Under the pieces are notes generated by a model, which saw nothing but the letters and a program-made list of their open reading frames with translations, had not been told where the DNA came from and made no database searches. Positions 1 through 9,315 of a stretch of 64,000 bases of DNA are shown one piece after another. This stretch comes from Microbulbifer donghaiensis (GTDB lineage Bacteria > Pseudomonadota > Gammaproteobacteria > Pseudomonadales > Cellvibrionaceae). The position numbers and the translations under genes are program-made. The stretch spans positions 1,240,001 through 1,304,000 of the forward strand of contig NZ_FQVA01000001.1 of assembly GCF_900129095.1 (NCBI RefSeq), read 5' to 3'. Positions within the stretch are counted from its first letter, which is position 1; the number at the start of each line of letters is the position of its first letter.

Positions 1-58
1 ACGGCAGCAGCCAGTCCAGATTCTTGCTGTCCTGCACCAGCGCTTGCGCCTTGCTCAT
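1..58 (-). CDS. ftsW: FtsW, N-terminal fragment (cut by window edge)
   Basis: Only the first 19 codons are present (MSKAQALVQDSKNLDWLLP). The ATG at 58 overlaps the murD stop as ATGA, which signals translational coupling. The identity rests on position: in the dcw cluster the gene after murD is ftsW, the septal SEDS glycosyltransferase that polymerises lipid II with FtsI. The visible residues match the short cytoplasmic tail expected before the first membrane helix but are not diagnostic on their own. Confidence 0.7.
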   Translation of the reverse strand, partial: MSKAQALVQDSKNLDWLLP

Positions 59-1479
59 TCGGCACCTCCGGCCGTGAGGCTGCCGGACAGTGCCGCAACC
101 GCACGACGGAAATCGTCGCCGCGCGCTTCAAAGTTGCGGTACATGTCGAAGCTGGCGCAGGCCGGCGACAGCAGTACGTAGTCCCCGCACCTAGCCAGTG
201 CGCGCGCCTGCGCTACTGCGTCATCCATCGACTCGGCGCGGTGAATCTCGGTTCTGCCTTCGAACACCTGTGCAATCTTGTCCCCGTCGACGCCGATAGT
301 AACCAGCGCGCGCAACGCCTCGGCGGCTTCTGCCAGCGGTGCGAAATCGGCACCCTTGCCGTCGCCACCGGCGATCAGCACTATCTTGTTCGTTGCCGTT
401 GCGAGGCCATCCAGTGCTGCGCGCGTCGCACCGACGTTGGTGCCCTTGGAGTCATTCACAAAGGTGACGCCATCCAGGTCCGCAACCCGCTCGCAGCGGT
501 GCGGCAGGCCCTTGAAGCTGCGCAGGACCGACAGCATGGCGGCCATCGGCAGGTCCACCGCATTGCCCAGTGCCAGGGCCGCCAGCGCATTGGCCACATT
601 GTGCTTGCCGACCATCGCCAGTTCGCTGACCGGCAACAGCTTTTCCGTGCCCCGCACCAGCCACTCTTCCTGTGTTCCGCTTTCGCCGGCACCAGCGTAG
701 CTGCGCAGGCCGAACTGCTGCAGGTCCGGCTGGTCCAGGCCGAAACTCCACTCGCGGCTGTCGCGGGACAGAGGCCCGCGCGTCAACGGGTCCGCACGGT
801 TGACCACCAGCTGCTTTGCATTGCGATAAATACGCTGCTTGGCGCGGTGGTAATCCGCCAGGCTCGCATAGCGGTCCATATGGTCCGCACTCAGGTTCAG
901 GATCGTCGCAACGGCGGGCGCCAGGGAATAAGTTGTTTCCAGCTGGAAGCTGGACAGCTCCAATATGAACAGCTGCGGCAGCGCGCTCTTCTGTTCTGCT
1001 AAAGGCGCCAGCAGGTCCAGCACCGGCACACCGATATTGCCGCCCACGCGCACATCCACACCGGCCTCTTCCGCCATCAGGCCCACCAGTGTGGTAACGG
1101 TGCTCTTGCCATTGGAGCCGGTGATGGCCACGACTTTCGGCGGCTGCTCGAGCTGCGCCAGCTCTCGCGCAAACAGTTCAATGTCGCCGATGACCGGAAT
1201 GCCGGCATCGACCGCCTGCTGCAGCGCCGGCTCCGCCAGAGCGATACCGGGGCTGGCGATAATCTCGCTGGCCGCCAGCATCGTTTCGCTGTTCAGCGGC
1301 CCGGTTTCCACCGCCACTTCGGGAAACTCCTCTCGGAAAGCATCGAGCCCCGGCGGCTGCTGGCGGCTGTCGGCGACCACCGGAGAAAAACCGGCGCGCA
1401 GCAGGAAGCGCACTACCGAACAACCGGTAGCGCCCATGCCGATTACCACTTTTTTCTCCGAGGTCGCGATCAAAGCCAT
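55..1479 (-). CDS. murD: UDP-N-acetylmuramoyl-L-alanine--D-glutamate ligase
   Basis: Cytoplasmic Mur ligase that adds D-glutamate to UDP-MurNAc-L-Ala in peptidoglycan precursor synthesis. The 474 residues begin with a Rossmann-like domain (VIGMGATGCSVVRFL, residues about 12-26). The ATP-binding P-loop GSNGKST lies near residue 120, and the Mur central-domain signature NLSADHMDRY follows. The C-terminal domain contains NDSKGTNVGAT and the LLSPACASFD segment typical of MurD. Length is slightly above the E. coli enzyme (438). The ATG start directly precedes the glycine-rich strand. It follows mraY in the operon but is separated from it by 138 bp that hold a long inverted repeat, unlike the overlapping junctions elsewhere in the cluster. 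Confidence 0.97.
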   Translation of the reverse strand: MALIATSEKKVVIGMGATGCSVVRFLLRAGFSPVVADSRQQPPGLDAFREEFPEVAVETGPLNSETMLAASEIIASPGIALAEPALQQAVDAGIPVIGDIELFARELAQLEQPPKVVAITGSNGKSTVTTLVGLMAEEAGVDVRVGGNIGVPVLDLLAPLAEQKSALPQLFILELSSFQLETTYSLAPAVATILNLSADHMDRYASLADYHRAKQRIYRNAKQLVVNRADPLTRGPLSRDSREWSFGLDQPDLQQFGLRSYAGAGESGTQEEWLVRGTEKLLPVSELAMVGKHNVANALAALALGNAVDLPMAAMLSVLRSFKGLPHRCERVADLDGVTFVNDSKGTNVGATRAALDGLATATNKIVLIAGGDGKGADFAPLAEAAEALRALVTIGVDGDKIAQVFEGRTEIHRAESMDDAVAQARALARCGDYVLLSPACASFDMYRNFEARGDDFRRAVAALSGSLTAGGAE

Positions 1480-1528
1480 TCGCTTATCTGCTTATTTATC
1501 CAATCTCTTTTTTCGCAAGGGCCACATT

Positions 1529-1614
1529 CGTAGGATGGGCAAAGGAGCACAGCGACGTGCCCGTCACCACTGCCATCACCACTGATGGGCACGCTGCGCT
1601 TTGCCCATCCTACG
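1529..1614. repeat. Imperfect inverted repeat in the mraY-murD gap
   Basis: An 86-bp palindrome opens with CGTAGGATGGGCAAAG and closes with CTTTGCCCATCCTACG. Further complementary segments (GACGTGCCCGTC and GATGGGCACGC) and a short central CACCACTGCCATCACCAC stretch lie between. It carries no open frame. The design is that of a REP/MITE-like intergenic hairpin. It sits inside an otherwise tightly packed operon, so it would be transcribed and could fold in the mRNA between mraY and murD. Confidence 0.75.
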
Positions 1615-1617
1615 GGT

Positions 1618-2703
1618 CTAGCGCAACTTCAGGGTTGCCAGGCCGGCCAGCACCAGTACCACGGTAATGATCCAGAAGCGCACGATTACCCGCGGTTCCG
1701 GCCAGCCTTTCAGTTCAAAATGGTGATGCAGCGGCGCCATGCGGAAAATACGTTTTCCGGTCAGCTTGAATGACGCCACCTGCAGGATTACCGATACGGT
1801 CTCCATCACGAAGACACCGCCCATGATGAACAGCACGATCTCATGGCGGGTAATCACCGCGATAATGCCGAGTGCCGCACCCAGCGCCAGCGCACCGACA
1901 TCGCCCATAAATACCTGGGCGGGATAGGTGTTGAACCACAGGAATCCGAGCCCCGCGCCGCCCAGCGCCGCACAGAAGACAGCAAGCTCACCGGCTCCGG
2001 GAATCGACGGAATATGCAGGTAATTGGCAAACTCCACGTGACCGGCCAGGTAAGCGATAACACCCAGCGCACCACCGACCATTACGGTCGGCATGATCGC
2101 CAGACCGTCGAGACCATCGGTCAGGTTCACCGCATTACTGGTGCCGACCACGACGAAATAGGTCAGCAGAATAAAGAAGACCGGGCCCAGATCGATGGCC
2201 ACATCCTTGAAAAATGGCACGAAGAGCTGTGTTTCCGCCGGGCTGGTCGCGCTCATGAACAGATAGATAGCGGCGCCCAGACCGGCAATGGACTGCCAGA
2301 AATACTTCCAGCGCGCGATCAGTCCGCGCGGGTTCTTGTGCACCACTTTCTTGTAGTCATCGACGAAACCCACGGCGCCGAAAATAAAAGTCACTATCAG
2401 GGTTACCCAGACATAGCGGTTGCTCAGATCCGACCACAGCAGTGCCGAGGAAAAGATCGAGGCCAGAATCAGGGTACCACCCATGGTCGGGGTGCCGGAT
2501 TTACTCAGATGGGTTTGCGGGCCGTCATCGCGCACCGCCTGCCCCACCTGCAGCTGGTTCAGCCAGGTGATCATGCGCGAGCCTACGACCAGGGAAATAC
2601 CCAGCGCGGTCAGCGCAGCGAGAATCGCGCGCACCGTCAGATAGTTGAACACCGCAAAGGTGCTCACATGTTGTTGCAGCAGTTCTGCCAGCCAGAGCAG
2701 CAT
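1618..2703 (-). CDS. mraY: Phospho-N-acetylmuramoyl-pentapeptide-transferase
   Basis: Integral membrane enzyme that transfers phospho-MurNAc-pentapeptide from UDP to undecaprenyl phosphate, making lipid I. The 361 residues form about ten membrane segments. Signature loops are visible: [10 protein letters not shown] near residue 70, FVDDYKK near 115, [10 protein letters not shown] near 195, [11 protein letters not shown] near 265 and the HHHFEL motif near 325. The length equals that of E. coli MraY (360). Its ATG overlaps the murF stop codon by one base (TAATG), a coupled arrangement. Confidence 0.98.
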   Translation of the reverse strand: MLLWLAELLQQHVSTFAVFNYLTVRAILAALTALGISLVVGSRMITWLNQLQVGQAVRDDGPQTHLSKSGTPTMGGTLILASIFSSALLWSDLSNRYVWVTLIVTFIFGAVGFVDDYKKVVHKNPRGLIARWKYFWQSIAGLGAAIYLFMSATSPAETQLFVPFFKDVAIDLGPVFFILLTYFVVVGTSNAVNLTDGLDGLAIMPTVMVGGALGVIAYLAGHVEFANYLHIPSIPGAGELAVFCAALGGAGLGFLWFNTYPAQVFMGDVGALALGAALGIIAVITRHEIVLFIMGGVFVMETVSVILQVASFKLTGKRIFRMAPLHHHFELKGWPEPRVIVRFWIITVVLVLAGLATLKLR

Positions 2704-4082
2704 TAGTTATCCTCTCCGTCGTTCCCGCTCAGCGCCTGCACTACCAGTTCCATACGGGCACTGCGGGAACCCTTCACCAGCACTGTGGTGTCTTGATTCA
2801 GTTCGTGAGACAGCGCCGCCACCAGCGGCTCCCTGTCCCGGTAGTTGTGCAGCGGCTGATGCCGCCCCGCACTGAAGGCGACACTGGCGGCAGTCCCCAG
2901 GGGCCCCAGGGTGAACAGCGCATCCAGACCGCGCTCCCTCGCCAGTTCGCCCACTTGCCGATGCATCTCCTCTGCGTCAGCACCCAGCTCGGCCATATCG
3001 CCGAGCACGAGGATTTTCTTTCCAGCGCGCTGCGCCAGCAGTTCTATCGCGGCACTTACCGAGCCGGGATTGGCGTTATAGCTGTCGTCGATGATGGTCG
3101 CACCCCGCAAACCCAGCAGTTCCTGCAGGCGACCGGACACGCCCTTCAAGTTGCCGAGACCGCTGGCGATGTCAGCAGCCGGCACGCCGGCGGCAAAGGC
3201 GCAACCGGCAGCAACCAACGCATTGTGCACATTGTGCTCGCCGAGCAATTGCAGCTTCACCGGATGCACCAGCCCCTCGATCACCAGGTCGAAGGCAGGG
3301 CAGCCGTGTTCATTCATCGCAATATTGTCGGCGTGAATCGCACATTGGTGCCCCAGGCCCACCTCCAGAGTGCGCACACCTGCCGGCATATGATCGCGCC
3401 AGTAATCCGCATAGCCGTCATCGGCATTGATCACTGCCGTTCCGCCCACTTGCAGGCCGGTATAGATCTGCCCCTTGGCCTTGGCGATAGCTGCCACTGA
3501 GCCAAAGCCTTCCACATGTGCGGGCATCACATTGTTCACCGCACTTACCTGCGGCTTGCCGATGCTGCACAGGTAACCGATGTCATCCGGACCGCTCGCG
3601 CCCATTTCGAGAATCAGCACGTCGTGATCCCGCGACAATCCGAACAGCGTCATTGGCAGGCCGAACTGATTGTTCAGGTTGCCACGCGTTACACAGGGGG
3701 TGTGGCGCTGGGAAAAAATGGCCGCGAGCATTTCCTTGACGGTTGTTTTGCCGCAGGAGCCGGTGATCGCGATCACGCGCCCTTTGAACTGCTCGCGACA
3801 CAGCAACCCTATCTGCCCGAGGGCGATAGTCGTGTCCGCCACGCGCCACTGTGGCAGCTTGCAGCCGGGCACTTCCCGGTCGACCACCAGCCCCAGCACC
3901 TGCCCTTCCAGTTCGCCGACAAAGTCGTGCGCATCGAAGTTTTCGCCCACCAGCGCAACAAATAGAGCCTGGGCATCAACCTTACGTGTATCGGTGCACA
4001 CGCGATCGAACTGCACGGAGCCATTGATCAGCTCGCCGCCGAAGCGCCCTTGTAACTGTTGCAGGGAAAGCGCGCTGATCAC
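2703..4082 (-). CDS. murF: UDP-MurNAc-tripeptide--D-alanyl-D-alanine ligase
   Basis: Adds the D-Ala-D-Ala dipeptide to the UDP-MurNAc-tripeptide in the cytoplasm. The 459 residues show the P-loop [11 protein letters not shown] near residue 108. The Mur-ligase segment [10 protein letters not shown] follows, then the [10 protein letters not shown] region and the C-terminal [10 protein letters not shown] motif typical of MurF. The start is GTG and overlaps the murE stop as GTGA. The distance from this start to the conserved [10 protein letters not shown]-terminus agrees with homologues, so an internal start is unlikely. Confidence 0.97.
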   Translation of the reverse strand: MISALSLQQLQGRFGGELINGSVQFDRVCTDTRKVDAQALFVALVGENFDAHDFVGELEGQVLGLVVDREVPGCKLPQWRVADTTIALGQIGLLCREQFKGRVIAITGSCGKTTVKEMLAAIFSQRHTPCVTRGNLNNQFGLPMTLFGLSRDHDVLILEMGASGPDDIGYLCSIGKPQVSAVNNVMPAHVEGFGSVAAIAKAKGQIYTGLQVGGTAVINADDGYADYWRDHMPAGVRTLEVGLGHQCAIHADNIAMNEHGCPAFDLVIEGLVHPVKLQLLGEHNVHNALVAAGCAFAAGVPAADIASGLGNLKGVSGRLQELLGLRGATIIDDSYNANPGSVSAAIELLAQRAGKKILVLGDMAELGADAEEMHRQVGELARERGLDALFTLGPLGTAASVAFSAGRHQPLHNYRDREPLVAALSHELNQDTTVLVKGSRSARMELVVQALSGNDGEDN

Positions 4083-5644
4083 TCGGCTTCCCCCTTTATT
4101 TCGTCGGCCTGTGCCGAACTGCCGGCACGCCGCTGCAGCGCCGCGGCGGCCTGCTCGCGGTCACAGAAGTGAATTTTCTCACTGCCGATAATCTGGTAGT
4201 CCTCATGCCCTTTGCCGGCGATCAGCACTATGTCACCGGGCTGCGCAGAAGCTACGGCTCGCGCAATGGCGGTGGCGCGGTCGATTTCCACTTCGATATT
4301 GCTGGCGGCGTCATCTACGTTGCTGGCGGCGCCTTCGAGAATATCGTCGATGATTTTCTGCGGATCCTCACTGCGCGGATTGTCGCTGGTGACGATCGCG
4401 TGGTCGGCCATTTCCGAGGCTATGCGCCCCATCGGCGCGCGCTTGCCGGTATCGCGGTCACCGCCGCAGCCGAATACGCACCACAACTTGCCGCGGCAAT
4501 AGGGGCGCGCTGCCGCCAGTGCCGCGCGCAGCGCATCCGGTGTGTGGGCGTAATCCACCAGCACACCCACTTCACCTTCGCCACCGGCACTCGCGCCAGC
4601 GATCTTCACCCGCTCCATACGGCCGGGCACGGCTTTGATGGTCGGGAAAACGGCGAGAATATCTGCAAACGGCATGCCCGCGGACGCCGCCGCGGCGACC
4701 ACCGCCAGCGCGTTGTGAATATTGAAGTCGCCGATCAGCGGCGCCTTCAGCTCACCACTGCCCCACGGGGTGGTCAGCTTCACGGAAAATCCACCCTCGT
4801 GACGGCGCAAATCGGTCGCGTGCAGGTCACCCGCCTGCAGTCCGTAGGTGATGACTTTCAGGTTGCGCAGCTTGCAGCGCTCCGTGAGCTGCGCACCGAA
4901 GGGATCGTCGAGATTGATAATGCCGCGCTTCAGCTTCGGCAGGCCGAACAGTTTTTCTTTGGCGGCGCCGTAGGCGGCCATATTGCCGTGGTAGTCCAGG
5001 TGGTCCCGCGACAGATTGGTGAAAATCGCCGTATCGAAAATCAGACCGTGTACACGCCCCTGGGACAGGGAGTGGGAGGAGACCTCCATCGCCGCCGCGC
5101 GCACACCCTGATCGCGGAATGCGGCGTAGTCCGCCTGCAGGCGTACCGGATCGGGCGTGGTAAGGCCCGTCTCCTGCAGCTCGATATGGCCGTCGGTCCA
5201 GACGCCGTTGCCGATAGTCCCCATCAGCGCGGCGCTGCCGAAATGGTGCGCCAGCAACTGTGAAGTCAGGTAGGCACAGGTGGTCTTGCCGTTGGTACCG
5301 GTCACGCCCACCAGGTGAATCTGCTCGGTCGGATTGCCGTAGAAACGCGCGGCGATTTCCCCGACACGCTTGGCCAGCCCGGGAACGCTGACAACCTCGA
5401 TACCGTCGCGGGTCTTGCACTCCAGCTTGTCGCCGTCGGCCAGTACGGCGCCGGCACCGGCGGCAATGGCCGCATCGATATATTCACGCCCGTCGACGAC
5501 GGTGCCGCGCAGCGCCATAAACACATCGCCCGGCTGTATGAGGCGACTGTCCAGCGCCACACCGGTCACTTGTACATCTGGGATACCCGCATAGCCGGGC
5601 ACCAGTTCTTGTAATGAAACGCTATGTTGTTCGCGCTGACTCAC
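4079..5644 (-). CDS. murE: UDP-MurNAc-L-Ala-D-Glu--meso-2,6-diaminopimelate ligase
   Basis: Adds the third stem-peptide residue. The DNPRSEDP motif (about residue 417) is the signature of MurE enzymes that select meso-diaminopimelate rather than lysine, as expected for a Gram-negative. The P-loop GTNGKTTCAYL is near residue 115, NLSRDHLDYHG near 210 and IAGKGHEDYQ near 480. The 521 residues are slightly longer than the E. coli enzyme (495). Translation starts with GTG overlapping the ftsI stop (GTGA). Its 3' end overlaps murF in the same way. Confidence 0.97.
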   Translation of the reverse strand: MSQREQHSVSLQELVPGYAGIPDVQVTGVALDSRLIQPGDVFMALRGTVVDGREYIDAAIAAGAGAVLADGDKLECKTRDGIEVVSVPGLAKRVGEIAARFYGNPTEQIHLVGVTGTNGKTTCAYLTSQLLAHHFGSAALMGTIGNGVWTDGHIELQETGLTTPDPVRLQADYAAFRDQGVRAAAMEVSSHSLSQGRVHGLIFDTAIFTNLSRDHLDYHGNMAAYGAAKEKLFGLPKLKRGIINLDDPFGAQLTERCKLRNLKVITYGLQAGDLHATDLRRHEGGFSVKLTTPWGSGELKAPLIGDFNIHNALAVVAAAASAGMPFADILAVFPTIKAVPGRMERVKIAGASAGGEGEVGVLVDYAHTPDALRAALAAARPYCRGKLWCVFGCGGDRDTGKRAPMGRIASEMADHAIVTSDNPRSEDPQKIIDDILEGAASNVDDAASNIEVEIDRATAIARAVASAQPGDIVLIAGKGHEDYQIIGSEKIHFCDREQAAAALQRRAGSSAQADEIKGEAE

Positions 5645-7401
5645 GATTTCTTACCTCTCTCGCTCAACTGCGCAGCCAGCTGCTGCTCCGCCGACGGCAA
5701 CTCTGCGGGCGACACCTGCAGCAGGCGCATGGCGCCAGCCATTACCGAGCCAAATACCGGCGCGGCCACTTCGCCGCCGTAATATTTTGCGTGGCTCGGG
5801 TCGTCAATAACCACAACCGCCGCCAGGCGCGGCTTGTCGGCGGGAATAAAACCGGCGAAAACCGAGCGGTAGCGATTGTCGGCGTAGCCGTCGCTGCCCA
5901 CCTTGTGCACCGTGCCGGTTTTGCCCGCCACCCGGTAACCCTCGACCGCGGCGCGCTTGCCGGTGCCTTCTTGACTGATCACGGTTTCCAGCATCGCGGT
6001 GACCTGCTCAGCCAGGCGGCCTTCCACGACCTGCTCCGGCTCGGCGGACACTTTATCGCCGGACAAAACCAAAGAAACCGGGCGCTTGAGCCCGGCGTTG
6101 GCCAGCACACTGTAGGACTGGGCCAGCTGCACCGCATTCACTGTTAAACCGTAGCCGAAGGCGAAGTTGGCCCGCTCGATTGGGTGCCAACGACTGCGGC
6201 TGGGCAGTATTCCCGCTGTTTCACCGGGGAAGCCACTGCCGACGGCCTCCCCCAGCCCCAGGCGGTAAAAGAGTTCCCGCAGCGAATTTGGTTCCAGATC
6301 CAGGGCGATTTTTGTCGTACCCACCTGGCTCGACTTGGTGAGCACCTTGGTCAGGTCGATCACCCCGTAGTTCCGGTGATCCACCAGGGTCTTGCCGGGC
6401 AGACGGATATAACCCGGGTTGGTATCGATCGGTGTATGCGGCTGGTAGCGACCGCTCTCGAGCGCCGCCAGCGCGGTCAGCGGCTTGACGGTGGAACCCG
6501 GCTCAAACTGGTCGATCAGGGCGCGGTTGCGCATCGCCGCCGCTTTCACACCGCGGCGGTTATTCGGGTTAAAAGAGGGCTGGTTGGCCATCGCCAGCAC
6601 GTCGCCACTGCGGGTGTCCAGAATCACCATAAAGCCGGACGCGGCGCCGTTTTCGCTCACCGCACGCTTCAGCTCGCGATAGGCCAGGTATTGCAGGCGC
6701 ATATCGATGGACAGGCGCAGGTCGCGCCCGGGGCGCGCTTCACGTTTGGTGGCCAGATCCTGCACGGTGCGGCCCTTCAGATCCTTGACCACCTGCTGGG
6801 CACCGGGCTGACCGGACAGCCAGTCGTTATACGCCAGCTCCAGCCCTTCCTGGCCACTGTCATCAATATCAGTAAAGCCCAGCAGCTGCGCCACCACCTC
6901 ACCGGCGGGATAGAAGCGGCGGTACTCCTTCTTGGCGAAGACGCCGGCGGTATCCAGGCTCAACACCCTGTTCGCCTGCTCGGGCGCCAGGTGGCGGCGC
7001 AGGTACATGAATTCTTTATTGCGGTACTTGTCCAGGCGCTTGGCCAGGGCAGCCGGCTTCATTTCCAGGGCCGCTGCCAGTCGTCGCAGGTCATCGGCAC
7101 TGGCTTCGCGCAGCAGTTGCGGATTGGCCCAGAGACTGTGCACCGGGGTACTTACCGCCAGCAGCTCGCCATTGCGATCGACAATGGAACCGCGGTAGGC
7201 GGCGATTTCTTCGGTGCGGATAGTGCGGGCGCGGCCTTGGTCCTGCAGGAAGCGGTAACCCCGCTCGGCCTCCGGCAGCACCTGCAGGCGCGCCAGGTGA
7301 TAGACAAGGGCCAGGGCGAGCAGACACAGCAAGGCCGCCACCAGCGCAAAGCGCCAGCGGGCGATACCCGGCTGAATCTGCTGTTTCCTGACTGCGCCCA
7401 T
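5641..7401 (-). CDS. ftsI: Peptidoglycan D,D-transpeptidase FtsI (PBP3)
   Basis: Septum-specific class B penicillin-binding protein that cross-links new septal peptidoglycan together with FtsW. The 586 residues have a short cytoplasmic tail, one membrane helix (about 18-38), a PBP dimerisation domain and a C-terminal transpeptidase domain. The nucleophile motif STVK lies in EPGSTVKP (about residue 305) and the KTG box in AGKTGTVHKV (about 493). The second active-site motif reads SSQ in KSSQVGTTK, where E. coli and P. aeruginosa have SSN. Otherwise the protein looks intact. It follows ftsL after 38 bp and overlaps murE. Confidence 0.97.
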   Translation of the reverse strand: MGAVRKQQIQPGIARWRFALVAALLCLLALALVYHLARLQVLPEAERGYRFLQDQGRARTIRTEEIAAYRGSIVDRNGELLAVSTPVHSLWANPQLLREASADDLRRLAAALEMKPAALAKRLDKYRNKEFMYLRRHLAPEQANRVLSLDTAGVFAKKEYRRFYPAGEVVAQLLGFTDIDDSGQEGLELAYNDWLSGQPGAQQVVKDLKGRTVQDLATKREARPGRDLRLSIDMRLQYLAYRELKRAVSENGAASGFMVILDTRSGDVLAMANQPSFNPNNRRGVKAAAMRNRALIDQFEPGSTVKPLTALAALESGRYQPHTPIDTNPGYIRLPGKTLVDHRNYGVIDLTKVLTKSSQVGTTKIALDLEPNSLRELFYRLGLGEAVGSGFPGETAGILPSRSRWHPIERANFAFGYGLTVNAVQLAQSYSVLANAGLKRPVSLVLSGDKVSAEPEQVVEGRLAEQVTAMLETVISQEGTGKRAAVEGYRVAGKTGTVHKVGSDGYADNRYRSVFAGFIPADKPRLAAVVVIDDPSHAKYYGGEVAAPVFGSVMAGAMRLLQVSPAELPSAEQQLAAQLSERGKKS

Positions 7402-7439
7402 AACAAAGTCCCTGTGAGACTTATTCGAGATCGTAAACG

Positions 7440-7715
7440 TTATTTTTTCGGTACCAGTACCCGCTCACCCGCGGCCGGTACATGCATTTTCAATTTTTCC
7501 CGCGCCACCTTTTCAATGCGGCTGTAGGCGGACCAGGCGCCCTTTTCCAGCAACAGGCGCTCCTGTTCATAGCGCAGTTCATCCCGCTGCTTCTGTGCGC
7601 GCCCCAGCTCGGCGGTGAGCTCCCGGTTGCGCTGGGTGGTGTGCACCACCGCCAGCGCCGAGGCGATGGACGCCAACCACAGCAGCGCCGCCACCAGTAA
7701 TTTCTTCCCGCTCAA
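7440..7715 (-). CDS. ftsL: Cell division protein FtsL
   Basis: Small bitopic divisome protein (91 residues) that with FtsB and FtsQ activates FtsWI. It has a very short N-terminus, one membrane helix (about residues 6-24) and a periplasmic coiled coil rich in Arg, Glu, Gln and Leu (26-70), the usual FtsL layout. The chosen start is TTG and overlaps the rsmH stop (TTGA). A GGAG ribosome site lies about ten bases upstream, and no ATG exists before the membrane helix. FtsL sequences are poorly conserved, so the call also uses its fixed place between rsmH and ftsI. Confidence 0.92.
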   Translation of the reverse strand: MSGKKLLVAALLWLASIASALAVVHTTQRNRELTAELGRAQKQRDELRYEQERLLLEKGAWSAYSRIEKVAREKLKMHVPAAGERVLVPKK

Positions 7716-8638
7716 CCCAGCTTCTCCGCGACCCGCATTACCGCACTGCGTGAGCGCAGGTTCTCATCCACTTCCACCGTATCGGCCTTGACCGCCTTGC
7801 CGACGGAGCGCAGCGTCTTTGCGATCTGGCTATCCATCACCGGCAGTCCCCGCGGCAGTTGTGGGCCGCGCTCCTTGTCGCGAATAAAACGCTTCACCAT
7901 GCGGTCTTCCAGCGAATGGAAGCTGATCACCACCAGCCGGCCGCCGGGGGCGAGCAGCTGCACTGACTTTTCCAGCGCCTGTTGCAGGTCTTCCAGCTCG
8001 CCGTTGACGTGGATGCGGATCGCCTGGAACACGCGGGTGGCCGGATGCTTGCCCTTTTCCCAGGCCGGGTTGGCAGCCTTGACCACTTCCGCCAGGTCCA
8101 GTGTGCGCTCGAACGGCTTCTCCGCCCGGCGCCGCACTATGGCTGCGGCCATACGGCGCGCGAAACGCTCCTCGCCGTACTCCTTAAACACCCGCGCCAG
8201 CTCCGCTTCCGCTTCCGTGTTAACCCACTCCGCAGCACTGATGCCGCGGCTGGTGTCCATGCGCATATCCAGCGGACCATCCTGCATAAAGCTGAAGCCG
8301 CGCTCGGCCTGGTCCAACTGCGGCGAGGAAACCCCCAGGTCCAGCAAGATGCCGGTCACCTGGCCCGCCCTCTCCGCAGCGGCCTCATCCATATCTGCGA
8401 ACGAACCGTGCCAGATCGCAAAGCGCTTCTCGTTGGCAAAGCGCTCGTGCGCGTAATCTATTGCCTGCGGGTCCTTGTCCACCCCCAGCAGGTGGCCGCT
8501 CTCGTTCAGCCGCTGCAAGATCGCCGCACTGTGACCGCCACGACCGAAGGTACCGTCTATATAAAAACCGCCCGGGTCAGTGACCAGGGCGTCCACGGCC
8601 TCGCGCAACAACACACTGCGATGCAGTTCTTGAGACAC
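7712..8638 (-). CDS. rsmH: 16S rRNA (cytosine(1402)-N(4))-methyltransferase
   Basis: S-adenosylmethionine-dependent enzyme that methylates N4 of C1402 in the ribosomal P site. RsmI, encoded at 31871-32713, adds the 2'-O methyl to the same nucleotide. The 308 residues include the SAM-binding segment [12 protein letters not shown] near residue 26, [12 protein letters not shown] near 97 and the C-terminal [14 protein letters not shown] motif. It starts with GTG, supported by AAGGAG seven bases upstream. It follows mraZ and overlaps ftsL. Confidence 0.97.
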   Translation of the reverse strand: MSQELHRSVLLREAVDALVTDPGGFYIDGTFGRGGHSAAILQRLNESGHLLGVDKDPQAIDYAHERFANEKRFAIWHGSFADMDEAAAERAGQVTGILLDLGVSSPQLDQAERGFSFMQDGPLDMRMDTSRGISAAEWVNTEAEAELARVFKEYGEERFARRMAAAIVRRRAEKPFERTLDLAEVVKAANPAWEKGKHPATRVFQAIRIHVNGELEDLQQALEKSVQLLAPGGRLVVISFHSLEDRMVKRFIRDKERGPQLPRGLPVMDSQIAKTLRSVGKAVKADTVEVDENLRSRSAVMRVAEKLG

Positions 8639-8661
8639 CCTGATTCTCCTTAAAGAGTCCC

Positions 8662-9105
8662 TTATAAAGAGAGGGATGCCATCTCCTCCGGCATCTCACC
8701 CTCGCCTTCACTGTCGTCGAGCCAGTTCATCCAGCGATCCTCGCTCCACAACTCCAATTTCTTGCCCTGCCCCACCAGCATCAGCTTCTTCTCGAGGCCG
8801 GCATATTCACGCAGGGTCGGCGGAATCAATACGCGGCCATTGGCGTCCACCTGCAGCTCGCAGGCATAACCGATCAGCAGCCGCTGGGCGCGACGCGCCA
8901 CTTTGTTAAAGCTGGACAGCGCTTCAATCTTCGGAAGAATTTCCTGCCACTGGGGCTCAGGGTAAACCAGCAGGCAGCGCTCCTCGGTGTGGGCAGTGAC
9001 AACCAGGCGCCCAGCACAATCTTCCAGCAGGGTGTCGCGGACCCGTGCCGGAATTGCCAGACGCCCTTTAGCGTCCATGTTGATTGCGTGGCTGCCTAAA
9101 TACAC
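8662..9105 (-). CDS. mraZ: Transcriptional regulator MraZ
   Basis: DNA-binding repressor of its own dcw operon. It assembles into rings of AbrB-like folds that bind arrays of GTGG-type boxes. The 147 residues contain two MraZ repeats with the signature [14 protein letters not shown] (about 11-24) and [16 protein letters not shown] (about 87-102). The start is GTG at 9105. It lines up with the usual MraZ N-terminus, although the Shine-Dalgarno sequence is weak. The first gene of the cluster, it lies directly downstream of an obvious operator array. Confidence 0.95.
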   Translation of the reverse strand: MYLGSHAINMDAKGRLAIPARVRDTLLEDCAGRLVVTAHTEERCLLVYPEPQWQEILPKIEALSSFNKVARRAQRLLIGYACELQVDANGRVLIPPTLREYAGLEKKLMLVGQGKKLELWSEDRWMNWLDDSEGEGEMPEEMASLSL

Positions 9106-9225
9106 TGGATGTTCGTGTGCGCTGTTTATGCACCGCTGGTGCTATGTGTTTTTGTTCGAACTTCTCTTTATCGATCTCTTGTGGGGTGAAATTTTGCGCA
9201 ATTTTCATCCGGACGGTGTAAATAC

Positions 9226-9280
9226 CCACTCACAGCCACGAACGAACCACCAATCTCCACAAATTTCCACTTTTCCCCAC
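9226..9280 (-). promoter_or_regulatory. MraZ operator: six phased GTGG boxes
   Basis: On the plus strand CCAC occurs at 9226, 9236, 9247, 9257, 9267 and 9277, spacings of 10, 11, 10, 10 and 10 bp. On the coding strand these are GTGG boxes on one helical face. MraZ is known to bind TGGG/GTGG repeats with a 10-bp period, classically three or four of them. The array starts right after the predicted -10 element and covers roughly +1 to +55, a position suited to repression by the mraZ product. Confidence 0.85.
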
Positions 9281-9287
9281 TGCTCAC

Positions 9288-9315
9288 ACTATAAATCTGG
9301 ACTGCATAAAGTCAA
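9288..9315 (-). promoter_or_regulatory. Predicted sigma-70 promoter of the dcw operon
   Basis: On the minus strand TTGACT (9315-9310) is followed after 16 bp by TATAGT (9293-9288). This is close to the vegetative consensus. Transcription would begin near 9281, at the edge of the MraZ boxes, leaving a 5' leader of about 175 nt before the mraZ GTG. Confidence 0.65.
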
